64,000 nt of DNA from Aphanocapsa lilacina HA4352-LM1 (GTDB lineage: Bacteria > Cyanobacteriota > Cyanobacteriia > Gloeobacterales > Gloeobacteraceae). The notes beneath the pieces were generated by a model, which worked only from the letters and a program-made list of their open reading frames with translations, ran no database searches and was not told the origin of the DNA. Location: the NCBI GenBank assembly GCA_019359725.1, contig JAHHGR010000009.1, positions 1 through 64,000 of the forward strand, given 5' to 3'. Position numbers and translations under genes: made by a program. Shown here one piece after another: positions 24,975 through 34,374 of the stretch; positions within the stretch are counted from its first letter, which is position 1, and the number at the start of each line of letters is the position of its first letter.

Positions 24975-27404
24975 TTAGAGCAACCGCAGCGGATCGACGT
25001 CCACCGCCACCGTCACGCCCGCGCAGGGCACAAACTGGGCGAGCAAGGCCCGCAGGCTGGCGCGGCCTGCCTCACCGTTCGGATTTTTGATGAGCAGCTG
25101 CCAGCGGTAGCGGCCTGCGACCCGCTCGACGGTGCAGGGGGCCGGACCCAAAAGCCGACCTTCAAAATCCGCCGAGCCGTCGAGGCGGCGAGCGAGGGCT
25201 TCGGCCGCCTCGACGACGCTCTCTTGCTCCGCTGCGCTCAGTTGCAGGGCGACTAGCTGGACAAAAGGCGGATAGCCCAGGGCCTGGCGCTGGGTGAGTT
25301 CGGCGGCGGCGTAGCGGCGAAAATCGTGGATGCTGGCAGCTTCGACCACTGGATGCTCGGGGGCGTAGGTCTGGAGGATCACCCGGCCGGGTTCGCTGCC
25401 GCGCCCGGCGCGCCCGGCCACCTGGGTGAGCAGCTGAAAAGCCCGCTCACCGGCTCGAAAATCCGGCAAATTGAGCAGCCCATCGGCGGCCAGGATCCCC
25501 ACCAGGGTCACCTGGGGCAGATCGAGGCCCTTGGTGAGCATCTGGGTGCCTACTAAGACATCGGCCTCTCCGCGGCCGAACTGCTCAAGAATCTGGCGGT
25601 GGGCGTCCTTGCGGGCGGTGGTGTCGCGGTCGAAGCGCAGCACCCGCAGGGTGGGAAATTGCTCGCCCAGTTGGGCTGCGATGCGCTGGGTGCCGGCCCC
25701 AAAGTAGCGCAGGTTGGGGGAGGTGCAGTGGGGACAGGCGCGCGGCTGGGGGGCTCCGTGGTTGCAGTAGTGGCAGCGCAGGTAGTCGCCCGCTTCGAGG
25801 CGGTGGTAGGTGAGCGAGACGGCGCAGTGGGGACAGCGCAGCGCCTCGCCGCAGTTGCGGCACAGCACAAAGGTACTGTAGCCGCGGCGGTTGATGAACA
25901 AGATGCCCTGGCGGCCCGCCCCATGCATCTCGGCCACCGCCCGCTGCAGCGTGGCGCTAAAGGGAGAGAAGTTGCCCCGGTTCAGTTCCTCGCGCATGTC
26001 GACCACCTCGACGGCGGGCAAAGGCCGCCCGGCCACCCGCTCGGGCATCTCCAGGTGCAGGTAGCGGCCTGCGGTGGCGCAATCGAAACTTTCGAGATCC
26101 GGGGTGGCCGAACCCAACAGCACCGGGCAACCGGCCAGTTCGCCCCGCCACAGCGCCACGGTCCGGGCGTGGTAGCAGGGGGCGGGGCGGTCCTGCTTGT
26201 AGGAGCCGTCGTGCTCCTCATCAAGCACAATCAGCCCCAATTTGGGCAGGGGTGCAAAAACCGCCGAGCGGGTGCCGATGACGACCTGCGCTTCGCCTGT
26301 GAGCATCTGCCGCCAGCAGTCGAAGCGCTCGCCCTCCGAAAGGGCCGAGTGGTAGACCCGCACCCTTGCCCCGAAGCGGGCGGCGAAGCGGTCGGTCAAC
26401 TGCGGGGTGAGGCCAATTTCAGGCACCAGCACCAGGGCCGACTCGCCGCGGTCCAGCACCGGGGCAATCGCCTGCAGGTAGACCTCGGTTTTGCCGGAAC
26501 CGGTCACCCCTTCGAGCAGCACCGGACTGGGAGCCGCTCCCTGCAAGCGGTCCAGCACCCGCTTCTGGGCGTCGGTGAGCGGCTTGGGCCTATCGGCGGT
26601 CGCCGTTGGGGCGGCAAGCCGCAAAATCTGGCGCTCGTAGATGCGCACGTGGCCCCCGGCGTGCAACTTCTGCAGCAGCGCGCGGGTCGTGCGCGCTTCG
26701 GCGAGCAGTTGCGCGACGCTCACCTCCCCCCCGAGCCGCCGCAAACACTGCACCACCGCCGCCGAACGGCCGCAGAGATCTGCATTTGCCCCTGCAAGGA
26801 CGACAAATTGCTGCGTGCGCGGCCGGGCCGTCTCACCGAAGACGTAGTAACTCTCGATCAACCGGCGCGCCTGCAGTTCTCTCAGGGAGGACGCTCCCCC
26901 ACTCAGCCGCTGCACACAAAAGCGCCAGCTGAAATCCGCGTGGGCCTGAGAGCGCAAAAAATCGAACGCGCTTTTGGCTGCCGCACTGAGCCCCCACTGG
27001 GCCATCGGAGCGGCATCGGCCACAAGACGCACCCGCCGCCGGGCACGGCTCAAGATGCCCGGCGGCAAAGCCGTCTCGATCACCCGCGCCAGCGGCACCA
27101 GATAATAGTCGGCCACCCGCACCAGCAGCGGCCAGAAGCCTGGCGCAAAAAGCCCCGTCCCCACGACCGACTCGACGGTTTTGAGCCGCCCAGGATCGAG
27201 GCCCGTCGGCAATTGGTCGAGACAACCGAGGACGATCCCTCCAACCAACTGGCTGCCGAAGGGTACGCACACCACATCGCCCCCGGCGGCGGTCATGCCG
27301 TCGGCCAGTCGGTAGGTGTAGGTGCGCTCCCGGGCCGGTGCGTCGACGAGCACCTGCACCCAGGCCGCGGGCCGCAGCAGGGGACCCGGCAGGAAAGTTT
27401 CCAT
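24975..27404 (-). CDS. priA: Primosomal protein N' (replication restart helicase PriA)
   Basis: Superfamily-2 DNA helicase of 809 aa that reloads the replisome at stalled forks. Visible motifs are Walker A GVTGSGKTEVY, the DEEH box in IVLDEEHDGSYKQ, GSATPDLES, and the zinc-binding cysteine block (CRNCGEALRCPHC and CHYCNHG...CPHC). These are followed by the GTQMLTKGLDLPQVTLVG and RAGRG helicase motifs. Length is in the usual cyanobacterial range. It is the first intact housekeeping gene after the rearranged segment. Confidence 0.95.
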   Translation of the reverse strand: METFLPGPLLRPAAWVQVLVDAPARERTYTYRLADGMTAAGGDVVCVPFGSQLVGGIVLGCLDQLPTGLDPGRLKTVESVVGTGLFAPGFWPLLVRVADYYLVPLARVIETALPPGILSRARRRVRLVADAAPMAQWGLSAAAKSAFDFLRSQAHADFSWRFCVQRLSGGASSLRELQARRLIESYYVFGETARPRTQQFVVLAGANADLCGRSAAVVQCLRRLGGEVSVAQLLAEARTTRALLQKLHAGGHVRIYERQILRLAAPTATADRPKPLTDAQKRVLDRLQGAAPSPVLLEGVTGSGKTEVYLQAIAPVLDRGESALVLVPEIGLTPQLTDRFAARFGARVRVYHSALSEGERFDCWRQMLTGEAQVVIGTRSAVFAPLPKLGLIVLDEEHDGSYKQDRPAPCYHARTVALWRGELAGCPVLLGSATPDLESFDCATAGRYLHLEMPERVAGRPLPAVEVVDMREELNRGNFSPFSATLQRAVAEMHGAGRQGILFINRRGYSTFVLCRNCGEALRCPHCAVSLTYHRLEAGDYLRCHYCNHGAPQPRACPHCTSPNLRYFGAGTQRIAAQLGEQFPTLRVLRFDRDTTARKDAHRQILEQFGRGEADVLVGTQMLTKGLDLPQVTLVGILAADGLLNLPDFRAGERAFQLLTQVAGRAGRGSEPGRVILQTYAPEHPVVEAASIHDFRRYAAAELTQRQALGYPPFVQLVALQLSAAEQESVVEAAEALARRLDGSADFEGRLLGPAPCTVERVAGRYRWQLLIKNPNGEAGRASLRALLAQFVPCAGVTVAVDVDPLRLL

Positions 27405-27478
27405 GCTCTCGATCCAGACTTAGCTTATGGTACCTGTCGGCACGCTAAATCTGGAGTGCCGCACACCGCCGGACGGCT

Positions 27479-28039
27479 TTACGCCCGAGTGTGCCGCAGG
27501 TCGAGGCGGTTGATGGCCAGCGCGTAGGGGCCGCCCGCGGCCTCGACGGCGAACACCAGCCGCACCACCGGCACCTGTAAACAGTGAAAGCCGACGAAAA
27601 TGGCCGAGCCGTCACAGGCGGTAGTGCTCAGTCCCGCGCGGCGCACCGAGGCCACTGGGCGGTCCTGGTCGTCGAAAGCTTCGAGCACCCCGGTAAAGGC
27701 GCCCGGATAGTCCGGCTGGATCTGCGCCCCAGCCCCCCAGACGGGTTCTGAGAGCACCAGGACAATCGGGCCGGGGTTTTGCTCCAGACCCGTGAAGAGC
27801 ACCATCTCACCCAGGACGAAGTTGGTGTGGTTGGCGGGGCAGCTTTCGAGCACCAGAGGCGGGGCTTTGTGCCCCGCCACCTGGACCTGCACTGCCATTC
27901 CACCGATCGAGCGCGCGACGAAGCTTCTTTCCAGGCGCGTATAGGGGGCGCCCAGGCCGGCCCAGTCGATGCCGTCGTCGGCCCCCAGTGCGGCGCGCTC
28001 CTCGATGGCGGTGGCCGTAGTCAGGACGGGTGCGCTCAT
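27479..28039 (-). CDS. Hypothetical protein coupled to the Rieske oxygenase
   Basis: An unrecognised 186-aa soluble protein, rich in Gly and Val with an alternating beta-like pattern and no membrane segment. I start it at the ATG at 28039, where AAGGAG is well placed and the codon overlaps the stop of the Rieske gene as ATGA; the track's start 21 codons upstream is unlikely. Translational coupling implies the two proteins work together, perhaps as enzyme and accessory subunit. Confidence 0.7.
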   Translation of the reverse strand: MSAPVLTTATAIEERAALGADDGIDWAGLGAPYTRLERSFVARSIGGMAVQVQVAGHKAPPLVLESCPANHTNFVLGEMVLFTGLEQNPGPIVLVLSEPVWGAGAQIQPDYPGAFTGVLEAFDDQDRPVASVRRAGLSTTACDGSAIFVGFHCLQVPVVRLVFAVEAAGGPYALAINRLDLRHTRA

Positions 28040-29055
28040 GGCGAAGCTCCTTCGGTGATGCGTGGGTTCTGGGTTGGGGAAGCCCACTCCAGCCGCCCGC
28101 ACAGCCTGCGCAGGCGGCGGTAGGCTACCTCCAGGCCGTCGGAGGGGGCGTGGACCTCTGCGTTCAACTGCTCAGGCACCGGGCCGGGCGGTTGCAGGCG
28201 CACGACACTGTCGTCCTGGCGGAAGGTGCGCACGACGTCGCGGTGCATAAACGGGTCCGCCCAGGCGTGGGTGACGAAGTTGCGCAGGTGCAGCCAGCAG
28301 GTGTGGGTGGTGCGGTCGTCCACCGGCACATGGACCAAAAACAGAATGAACTGGATGCGGCCGAAGCGGTGGTGGACTTGGGTGACGTTGGGCAGGTGGA
28401 AGGTGGAGGTGATGCTGCCGTCGGGGGGCGTCTTGCCGAGCACCAACTTCAAGAAGTAGGCCGGTTTGGTTTTGAACTGGATGGAGGCACTGCCGCGCCA
28501 GCGCTCCGACTCGATATGGTAGGTCTGGATGCGGGGCGCCTCTTTGCGGCCGAAGGCGGCGGCGTGCACAAAAGGGGCGTGGGACATATCCACGGTGTTG
28601 GCGATGACGCGCGTGTAGTGCCCACTCCAGGTGAATTCGCCGCGCACCGCCCGCCAGCCGGGGTCCGCGTACTCCGGCAGCGGCGGCAGTTCCGGGCGCT
28701 GGGCCGCGGGCAGCTCTCCCAAAAACACCCACACCAGGCCATGGCGCTCCTGCACCGGGAATGTCTCCACTTTGGCAAGGCGCGAGATGGCCACCCCCGG
28801 TTGGTTGGCCGGAATTTCCGTGCACCCGCCGTCGGGCGCGTAGCGCCAGCCGTGGTACGGACAGCGCAGGCAATTGCCCTCCACCCAGCCGCCGGAAAGG
28901 GCGGTATCCCGGTGGGCACAGCGGTCCTCCAGGGCGACGACCCGCCCCCCGCTCGTGCGGTACAGGACCAGTGGGCGGCCCATCACCACCACCTGCCGGG
29001 GTATCGATGTGATGGCCGGGCTGTGGGCCAGGCCATACCAGAAGTTGTTCAACAC
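28036..29055 (-). CDS. Rieske [2Fe-2S] aromatic-ring oxygenase (PaO/VanA type)
   Basis: Predicted oxygenase component, about 339 aa. The N-terminal Rieske domain has CAHRDTALSGGWVEG then CLRCPYHGW (CxH...CxxH) at about residues 44-67. The catalytic domain has the mononuclear-iron motif NTVDMSHAPFVH (D..H....H). The fold resembles pheophorbide a oxygenase, vanillate O-demethylase and related enzymes. GTG at 29055 is chosen because AAGGGGAG precedes it and the upstream ORF extension is unlike the family. The substrate is unknown; no dedicated reductase is nearby, so electrons probably come from ferredoxin. Confidence 0.85.
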   Translation of the reverse strand: MLNNFWYGLAHSPAITSIPRQVVVMGRPLVLYRTSGGRVVALEDRCAHRDTALSGGWVEGNCLRCPYHGWRYAPDGGCTEIPANQPGVAISRLAKVETFPVQERHGLVWVFLGELPAAQRPELPPLPEYADPGWRAVRGEFTWSGHYTRVIANTVDMSHAPFVHAAAFGRKEAPRIQTYHIESERWRGSASIQFKTKPAYFLKLVLGKTPPDGSITSTFHLPNVTQVHHRFGRIQFILFLVHVPVDDRTTHTCWLHLRNFVTHAWADPFMHRDVVRTFRQDDSVVRLQPPGPVPEQLNAEVHAPSDGLEVAYRRLRRLCGRLEWASPTQNPRITEGASP

Positions 29056-29346
29056 GGCGCAACTCCCCTTCAAAGTAAGACAAAAGCCGCAGCGTTCGCA
29101 GCACAATGCTCCGCGCACCGCAGTGCGACATATCGAACCGTCGTATACACCAAAACCCCGGCGGAGCAAGACTTTCCCCGCAATCACCCCCGAAGCCGAA
29201 ACCCGATTGCCAACTCCAAAAAGCCGGTTTACAGGTGGAGACAGCTTATCGCATGCGAAAGAGCAGTCGATATAAATTCTCGATAAATTTTTGTGAATTG
29301 CGGCCGCGACCTACAATCGCGGTGTTGCTGGTTTGGCAGGCGGGTG
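29056..29346. promoter_or_regulatory. Divergent promoter region, Rieske operon / SRPBCC gene
   Basis: About 290 bp between divergent genes. It contains the Rieske gene leader and an AT-rich stretch around 29265-29295. No clear paired -10/-35 or operator stands out, and no ORF is convincing. Confidence 0.35.
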
Positions 29347-29820
29347 GTGGAAATTTTTGAGCAGCAGATTCGCATCGCAGCCTCACTGGGTGCCGCTGAG
29401 CGCTGCTTGAGCGAGCCCGGCTTGATGCGCCGCTGGCTCAATCCCCTGCTTGAATGCCGCAGCGTCGGGGAGTGGTCGACGGCGGTGGGCAGCCGCTTTC
29501 GCTTTTATCTGCGCCTGCCGCCGGTGCATCCCCATCTGGAGTGCGAAGTGGTCGAGCGCGCCCTCGGGTTGGTGCAGTGGCAATTTACGGGATTTTTTGA
29601 AGGCACCGACCGTTGGGAAGTCACGGGGTCCGACGGCGATCTGCTCCTGGTCAACCGCTTTTGTTTCGACATTCCCAACCCGTTGGTGCGCTTTGGATTT
29701 GCAATTTTTGCCCAGGCGCTCACCCGTGCCGACATGCAAGCCCAGTTGCACAGGCTCAAGGCGGTGGCGGAGACCCTCGAGCCGCCGGGTGAGTTATCCT
29801 GGAAGTCACAAACTTCATAA
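29347..29820 (+). CDS. SRPBCC-fold (START-like) protein
   Basis: A 157-aa protein resembling the polyketide-cyclase/SRPBCC ligand-binding family: LSEPGLMRRWLNPLLEC, GSRFRFYLRLP, WQFTGFFEGTDRWEV and a C-terminal helix TRADMQAQLHRLKAVAETLE. The family binds hydrophobic ligands in a deep cavity; the ligand is unknown. Start at a GTG pair (29344 or 29347). It ends seven bases before the peroxiredoxin gene, so they are likely co-transcribed. Confidence 0.65.
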   Translation: MEIFEQQIRIAASLGAAERCLSEPGLMRRWLNPLLECRSVGEWSTAVGSRFRFYLRLPPVHPHLECEVVERALGLVQWQFTGFFEGTDRWEVTGSDGDLLLVNRFCFDIPNPLVRFGFAIFAQALTRADMQAQLHRLKAVAETLEPPGELSWKSQTS

Positions 29821-29826
29821 AACGCA

Positions 29827-30366
29827 ATGACCGCCAATACCGGGCTATTGAACCAGCGCTTTGCAAAAAATTTCGTACCCCTACCCGGCTTCAGCGTTCC
29901 CGAAGTCGGACAGAGCGCTCCCGATTTTGTCCTGCCGCGCGTCGGGGGCGAACCGGTGCGCCTGGCGAATTATCGGGGGCGGACGGCGGTGGTGATCGCC
30001 TTTACGCGCATTTTTACTGACAAACTTTTTTGCCCGTTGTGCTATCCGCACATCCAGGAACTCAAAAATCGTTACGGCGAAGTCCGCGAAGCCGGGGCGG
30101 AATTGTTGATGGTCTCGAGCACCGACCCGGTGCAGAGTGCCCAGGTGGTTGCGGCTCTGGCGTTGCCCTATCCGTTTTTGTTTGATCCCGACTGCGGGAT
30201 CTTCCGGATCTACGGCGCGGGTCAGGCCCTCGGCGCCCCGCTGCCGGCCCAGTACATCGTCGATGTAACCGGCAAGATCGTCTACCGCCACCTGTTCTCG
30301 TTTATCGACAGCAACGCCTCGACCGACGAGGTGCTCGCGGTGCTCAAGGCGCTGGAGCGCGCCTGA
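29827..30366 (+). CDS. AhpC/TSA-type peroxiredoxin-like protein
   Basis: A 179-aa thioredoxin-fold protein with the redoxin region [17 protein letters not shown] and a two-cysteine site FCPLCYP at about residues 66-72, followed by VSSTDPVQ and [12 protein letters not shown]. The location of the cysteines fits a Prx-like peroxidase or thiol-disulfide reductase, but the PxxxTxxC loop of classical AhpC is altered ([10 protein letters not shown]). Its 3' end overlaps the convergent rpiA by 23 bp. Confidence 0.8.
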   Translation: MTANTGLLNQRFAKNFVPLPGFSVPEVGQSAPDFVLPRVGGEPVRLANYRGRTAVVIAFTRIFTDKLFCPLCYPHIQELKNRYGEVREAGAELLMVSSTDPVQSAQVVAALALPYPFLFDPDCGIFRIYGAGQALGAPLPAQYIVDVTGKIVYRHLFSFIDSNASTDEVLAVLKALERA

Positions 30367-31036
30367 GCACTTCGACCCCTCCCTCGTCAGCCACGATCAC
30401 CGCGCTGGCCATATCGACAAACAGACCGCTTTCCACCACCCCCGGGATGCGGTCGATGGCCGCTTCGAGCCCGGCCGGATCGGCGATCGGCCCGAAACGA
30501 CAATCAAGGATGTAGTGGCCGCCGTCGGTGAGAAACGCTTGTCCTTGCTGGGCTCGCAGATTCACCTCGGCACCGAGCCGCTCCAGGGCGCGGGCGGTTG
30601 CCTGCCAGCCAAAGGGGGCCACCTCCACCGGCAGCGGGCCGTGGCTACCCAGCCGTTCGACCAGCTTGGTGGCATCGACGACGATAATCAGCCTATCGCT
30701 CGCGGCAGCGACGATCTTTTCGCGCAGCAAAGCGCCGCCCAAGCCCTTGATGAGGGCCAGATCCCCTAGGGCCACCTCGTCTGCGCCATCGATGGTGAGA
30801 TCGACCCTGGATTGCTCCGCCAGTGTCCCCAGAACGATACCCTCCGCCTCGGCTTGGCGGGCGGTGCGCTCCGAGGTGGCAATCCCCACCACCCGCAGCC
30901 CCAGACGTACCCGCTCGGCGAGGGCGCTCACGGCGAAAGCAGCGGTCGAGCCGGTGCCCAGCCCGACCACCATGCCATCTTCGACATATTCGACGGCACG
31001 ACGGGCCGCCGTTTGCTTGAGGGTATCGAGGTCCAC
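30344..31036 (-). CDS. rpiA: Ribose-5-phosphate isomerase A
   Basis: Interconverts ribose-5-phosphate and ribulose-5-phosphate in the pentose phosphate and Calvin cycles. The 230-aa protein has [12 protein letters not shown], the substrate loop [10 protein letters not shown], the catalytic-base segment [14 protein letters not shown] and VAPFGW. Length and motifs match RpiA. It begins 22 bp after the stop of the borosin-like precursor peptide gene and is probably read from the same transcript, although functional connection is unlikely. Confidence 0.95.
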   Translation of the reverse strand: MDLDTLKQTAARRAVEYVEDGMVVGLGTGSTAAFAVSALAERVRLGLRVVGIATSERTARQAEAEGIVLGTLAEQSRVDLTIDGADEVALGDLALIKGLGGALLREKIVAAASDRLIIVVDATKLVERLGSHGPLPVEVAPFGWQATARALERLGAEVNLRAQQGQAFLTDGGHYILDCRFGPIADPAGLEAAIDRIPGVVESGLFVDMASAVIVADEGGVEVLRRAPAP

Positions 31037-31058
31037 TGCTCAGTCTGGCTTCGATGCG

Positions 31059-31295
31059 CTAGAAAGGACCGTTGGGAACGATGACGGCGACGATCAGAAA
31101 AGCGGGCAGCCCGCTAGCGCCCAGGAGACTGGCAATTCGACCTTCGTCGCGGCTTTCGAGCGCTTCACGCGTCGCTGCATCAAGGCCTGTTTCCTCTAAT
31201 ATCGTCCGACGCTGTTCAGGATCTTGCCGAAAGCGCTGCGCCAGGAAAGGATCCTGTGTAAGCCGGATAAGAAATGACTTGGCTTTGTGGTTCAT
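31059..31295 (-). CDS. Borosin-like precursor peptide (split system)
   Basis: A 78-aa peptide with two parts. Residues 1-58 are helical and charged (FLAQRFRQDPEQRRTILEET, then GLDAATREALESRDEGRIAS). They align with the helical clasp/borosin-binding region of omphalotin precursor OphMA (..DLTPQERAALELGDSWAIRCAM). Residues 60-78 are a hydrophobic tail, SGLPAFLIVAVIVPNGPF, like the branched-residue core that is N-methylated in borosins. The gene lies 51 bp downstream of the methyltransferase gene on the same strand. No strong ribosome binding site precedes the ATG. The role as methyltransferase substrate is inferred from family resemblance and adjacency. Confidence 0.8.
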   Translation of the reverse strand: MNHKAKSFLIRLTQDPFLAQRFRQDPEQRRTILEETGLDAATREALESRDEGRIASLLGASGLPAFLIVAVIVPNGPF

Positions 31296-31346
31296 AGGTG
31301 GCTACTCACTGTTTAGCTACATCATTACATTGGAGGGACGGTTCCT

Positions 31347-32150
31347 TCAGGCTCCGGTTCCGTGAAACGTCTTAATTTTGAACTTTGCCAGCACTTGCTC
31401 GTCGATTGCCTGCGAGAAAAGCGGAGGAATGTATAACGTCGAAACGGCATTAATGCGGGCTGTAGGTAGGCCCGCTAGAGGTACGCGCTCGACGACGGGA
31501 TCACACAGGGCAAAGTGTGCCGCTTGGTAGACAACCACTTCGTGTTCGGGTGGATAGAATGCCGACAACGCCTCCACAAGCATTGGCATATAGCGCAGAT
31601 CGTAGCCGCTGCCCTGGTAATCGCCGTGACCCACACAACCGATTTGCCACAGCACCACGCCACAGGTCGGGTCAAGGCGACGGCGGCGCAAAAGAAAATC
31701 GGAAGCCTCCAGCATCTGGCACCCTGCAGTGGCGGGGTCTACCCCGAGATCCGCGAATAAACAATCGGCTGCCGAAATCCCTGCAAGCATCTCGGCTGGG
31801 TAGCCCTCTGCGCGGGCTTGGCGGATCGATTCGTGGGAGGGATAGGCAAAAATGCCAGGATGCCCGTAGAAGACTGCAGCCACCTGAAGGTCGGTCCGCA
31901 CCAGTTCAAGGATGCGCTCGACCATCTGAGTGTAAGTCTGCATCCTGGGCTTATCATTTGCGTAAAAGCGGTGCAGGTCCTCAGCAGGGAGTTTACCAGC
32001 TTCTTCGCGAAGCTCGTCGACGAACGAACGACTGAGCGGCTCGGCGATGCAGTAGGCAACAGCGCCTGCAGTCCGAATGGCGGCAATGGCCTCCTGGGAA
32101 AGGTGCCCGGCTCGAATACCTGTGCCTACAACCAAAAGCGAACCCGACAT
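31347..32150 (-). CDS. Borosin-type peptide alpha-N-methyltransferase (SonM/OphMA-like)
   Basis: SAM-dependent enzyme of the tetrapyrrole-methylase fold predicted to methylate backbone amides of the neighbouring peptide. The 267-aa sequence has the N-terminal SAM loop LLVVGTGI. Y63, R69 and Y73 occur in FYANDKPRMQTYTQM, equivalent in alignment to OphMA Y66, R72 and Y76. VFYGHPGIFAYPSH, GISAADCLFADLGVDP, CQMLEASDFLLRRR, QIGCVGHGDY and the closing VSTLYIPP all have direct OphMA counterparts. It lacks any fused clasp or core, so the system is of the split bacterial type. An AGGAGT box precedes the ATG. Cobalamin or siroheme methylases differ in these motifs. Confidence 0.88.
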   Translation of the reverse strand: MSGSLLVVGTGIRAGHLSQEAIAAIRTAGAVAYCIAEPLSRSFVDELREEAGKLPAEDLHRFYANDKPRMQTYTQMVERILELVRTDLQVAAVFYGHPGIFAYPSHESIRQARAEGYPAEMLAGISAADCLFADLGVDPATAGCQMLEASDFLLRRRRLDPTCGVVLWQIGCVGHGDYQGSGYDLRYMPMLVEALSAFYPPEHEVVVYQAAHFALCDPVVERVPLAGLPTARINAVSTLYIPPLFSQAIDEQVLAKFKIKTFHGTGA

Positions 32151-32164
32151 TTTGACTCCTAAGC

Positions 32165-32256
32165 AACGGTTAGAGGTGTGGTATGGCGATTTAACGGTAT
32201 GCTGCTTTTGTAGAAAATTTCTACCATACTAAACTTCTATTTTTGGGTTCGAAGCT
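32165..32256. promoter_or_regulatory. Divergent control region with perfect palindrome
   Basis: Between the borosin methyltransferase and the divergent hybrid kinase lies GTAGAAA-A-TTTCTAC at 32210-32224, a perfect 7-bp inverted repeat around one base. Flanking it are two direct copies of GGTATG (near 32180 and 32197) and an inverted CCATAC (32224-32229). The nested symmetry and AT-rich content fit a regulator binding site overlapping one or both promoters. Confidence 0.5.
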
Positions 32257-34374
32257 TTGCTGCCCGTAGAATTCGTGGAAAAAATAACGTCACTGGTGCG
32301 CTCAGCCCTAGGCGTATCCGTTGTTCAAATTTGTCTCACCGGTTACCAGGACTTTACTGTTGATCCCTGGTTCAGAAGTCAGGCACCCCTTGGGACAACT
32401 GGCTCGCTGTGCGACGCTGACCTTGATGCCTGTTTCAGCCACTCGCCGTGGCGCTTTGTGGCGGCGGCTCCCATTTTCTCTAACAGTGCGCTGGCGGGTA
32501 ATCTCTGGATCGCCGATAGGCAGCCGCGCTCCCTCGATAGAGCCCATAGTTTGCTCCTGGAACACGCCGCCTCGCTGGTGAGCGAGCGCCTGGAGGCAGA
32601 GGAGCGTTTTGATGAAAGCCAACAGCGCAACTTGATGTACGAAAAGTATATTGATATGGCGCCAGATCAAATTGGGCTTCTAGACCCCGAACTGCGTTCG
32701 ATCATGGTCAATGCAGCCACTTCTCGCTTTTCTGGGCTGCCTAAGGAATGGGTATTGGGCAAAAATCTTTGGGAGATGGGCATACCTGAATCGATCCTTG
32801 CTCAGATGTCCGATTGGGAGCAAATGGTCCGTAAGGTGTTCGAGACGGGAGAGCCAGGCAGCACCAGTTATGCGCATACTGCGGGTGCTGAAGGCTATAT
32901 GCTTTACTGCTACAGTCTGGCGGTGCCCCAGTTCAACTGTCGAGGCGAGGTAGTGGCCGTGCTGAACATCACCTACGATCGCGCCGCCCTCGAGATGCCC
33001 TTCAAACTGGAGGACTGGGCGGGCATGGGGGAGCAGTTGATGCGCGAGGTGGCGGCCCACCGGGTTACCCAGGAGGAACTCGCCAGGTTGAATGCTGAAC
33101 TGGAGGAGCGCGTCAGGGAAAGGACCGTTCGCTACAAGTTGCTCAACCAGAAACTGCGGGCGGAAATTGGCGAGCGGCAGCGCATCGAAGTCGAGTTGCA
33201 GGCGGCCCAGGCGCGGGCGGAGGCCGCCGCCAGGGCCAAAAGCGACTTTCTTGCCGCCGCAAGCCATGAGTTGCGCACGCCGATGCATGGGATCATCAGC
33301 ATGACCGATCTGCTGCTGGAAAGCGAGCTGAGCGCTGAACAGCGGGAACTGACCGCCATCATCAGTTACTGCGGCGAGACGATGCTGAGTTTGATCAACA
33401 ACATTCTTGATTTTTCGAAAATCGAGGCGGGACGCATGGAACTCGACGTTGTGCCCTTCGAGTTGCCCCGGTTGATCGACTCGGTGGTGGCCATGTTTGC
33501 CGAGCAGCTGCGCGGCAAAGAGCTGCAATTGCAGGTGCTCATCGACTCCAGAGTACCGGGGCAACTCGAAGGCGATCCGGTGCGCTTGGCGCAGGTGCTG
33601 ACTAACCTGGTGGGCAACTCTCTGAAATTTACCTCTCGCGGCCAGATAGCTATCCGGGTGCATCCAGTGGCGGAGCAAGAAAACGAGATGCGTCTGCGCT
33701 TTGAAGTCGTCGACACCGGGATCGGCATGAGCGCCGAGACGACCAGCCGCCTGTTCCAGTCGTTTTTTCAAGCCGACACTTCCACCACCCGCAAGTACGG
33801 CGGCACGGGGCTGGGACTTGCCATCTCCAGGCAACTTGTCGAGTTGATGGGTGGGCAGATCGGCGTCGAGAGCCGCCTGGAGGAAGGTTCGACGTTCTGG
33901 TTCGTGTTGCCGCTTAAAGTTTCAGCCCCGGCCGAACCACCGCCGCCGAGCGCACCCGTGGTGGTGCGTCTGCCCCAGTACGGGCCGATTTTGATCGTCG
34001 AAGATAACACCGTCAATCAGAAGGTATTGCTGCGGCACCTGGAGCGGCTCGGCTGCGAGGCGGCGGTGGCGGAGACCGGGGCGGAGGCCCTCACGGTGCT
34101 GGCGAGCCGCTCCTTCACACTGGTGTTGATGGATTGCCAGATGCCGGTCATGGACGGCTTCCAGGCTACCGCCGAGATCCGCAGGCGCGAAGACCCGGCC
34201 CGGCGCACGCCCATCGTGGGCATCACCGCCAACGCCAGCGCCGGGGTCTACGAGCTGTGTCTGGCGGCGGGCATGGACGACTGTTTAATTAAACCGGTGC
34301 GCCGCGAGCAGTTGACCGCCGCCATCGAGCGCTGGGCGCTGCCGGTGGGCACCACTGAGCGGGCCACCGGCTGA
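32257..34374 (+). CDS. Hybrid sensor histidine kinase/response regulator
   Basis: A 705-aa cytoplasmic kinase without membrane helices. An N-terminal GAF-like region (~1-110) is followed by a PAS-like domain (~130-245) and a coiled coil ([16 protein letters not shown]). HisKA follows with H337 in [12 protein letters not shown], then HATPase ([28 protein letters not shown]). A C-terminal receiver domain has the phospho-acceptor D626 in [12 protein letters not shown] and the lysine in CLIKPVRR. It starts with TTG at 32257. It is divergent from the borosin genes and shares their intergenic region, so it may be co-regulated with or regulate them; this is only positional. Confidence 0.9.
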   Translation: MLPVEFVEKITSLVRSALGVSVVQICLTGYQDFTVDPWFRSQAPLGTTGSLCDADLDACFSHSPWRFVAAAPIFSNSALAGNLWIADRQPRSLDRAHSLLLEHAASLVSERLEAEERFDESQQRNLMYEKYIDMAPDQIGLLDPELRSIMVNAATSRFSGLPKEWVLGKNLWEMGIPESILAQMSDWEQMVRKVFETGEPGSTSYAHTAGAEGYMLYCYSLAVPQFNCRGEVVAVLNITYDRAALEMPFKLEDWAGMGEQLMREVAAHRVTQEELARLNAELEERVRERTVRYKLLNQKLRAEIGERQRIEVELQAAQARAEAAARAKSDFLAAASHELRTPMHGIISMTDLLLESELSAEQRELTAIISYCGETMLSLINNILDFSKIEAGRMELDVVPFELPRLIDSVVAMFAEQLRGKELQLQVLIDSRVPGQLEGDPVRLAQVLTNLVGNSLKFTSRGQIAIRVHPVAEQENEMRLRFEVVDTGIGMSAETTSRLFQSFFQADTSTTRKYGGTGLGLAISRQLVELMGGQIGVESRLEEGSTFWFVLPLKVSAPAEPPPPSAPVVVRLPQYGPILIVEDNTVNQKVLLRHLERLGCEAAVAETGAEALTVLASRSFTLVLMDCQMPVMDGFQATAEIRRREDPARRTPIVGITANASAGVYELCLAAGMDDCLIKPVRREQLTAAIERWALPVGTTERATG

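Noticed and set aside
25599-27527. 642-aa plus-strand ORF opposite priA
   Set aside because: Antisense shadow; PriA motifs are intact on the other strand.
32257-34374. Direct regulation of the borosin genes by the hybrid kinase
   Set aside because: The only evidence is divergent position; the kinase has no DNA-binding output, so I list it as possibility only.
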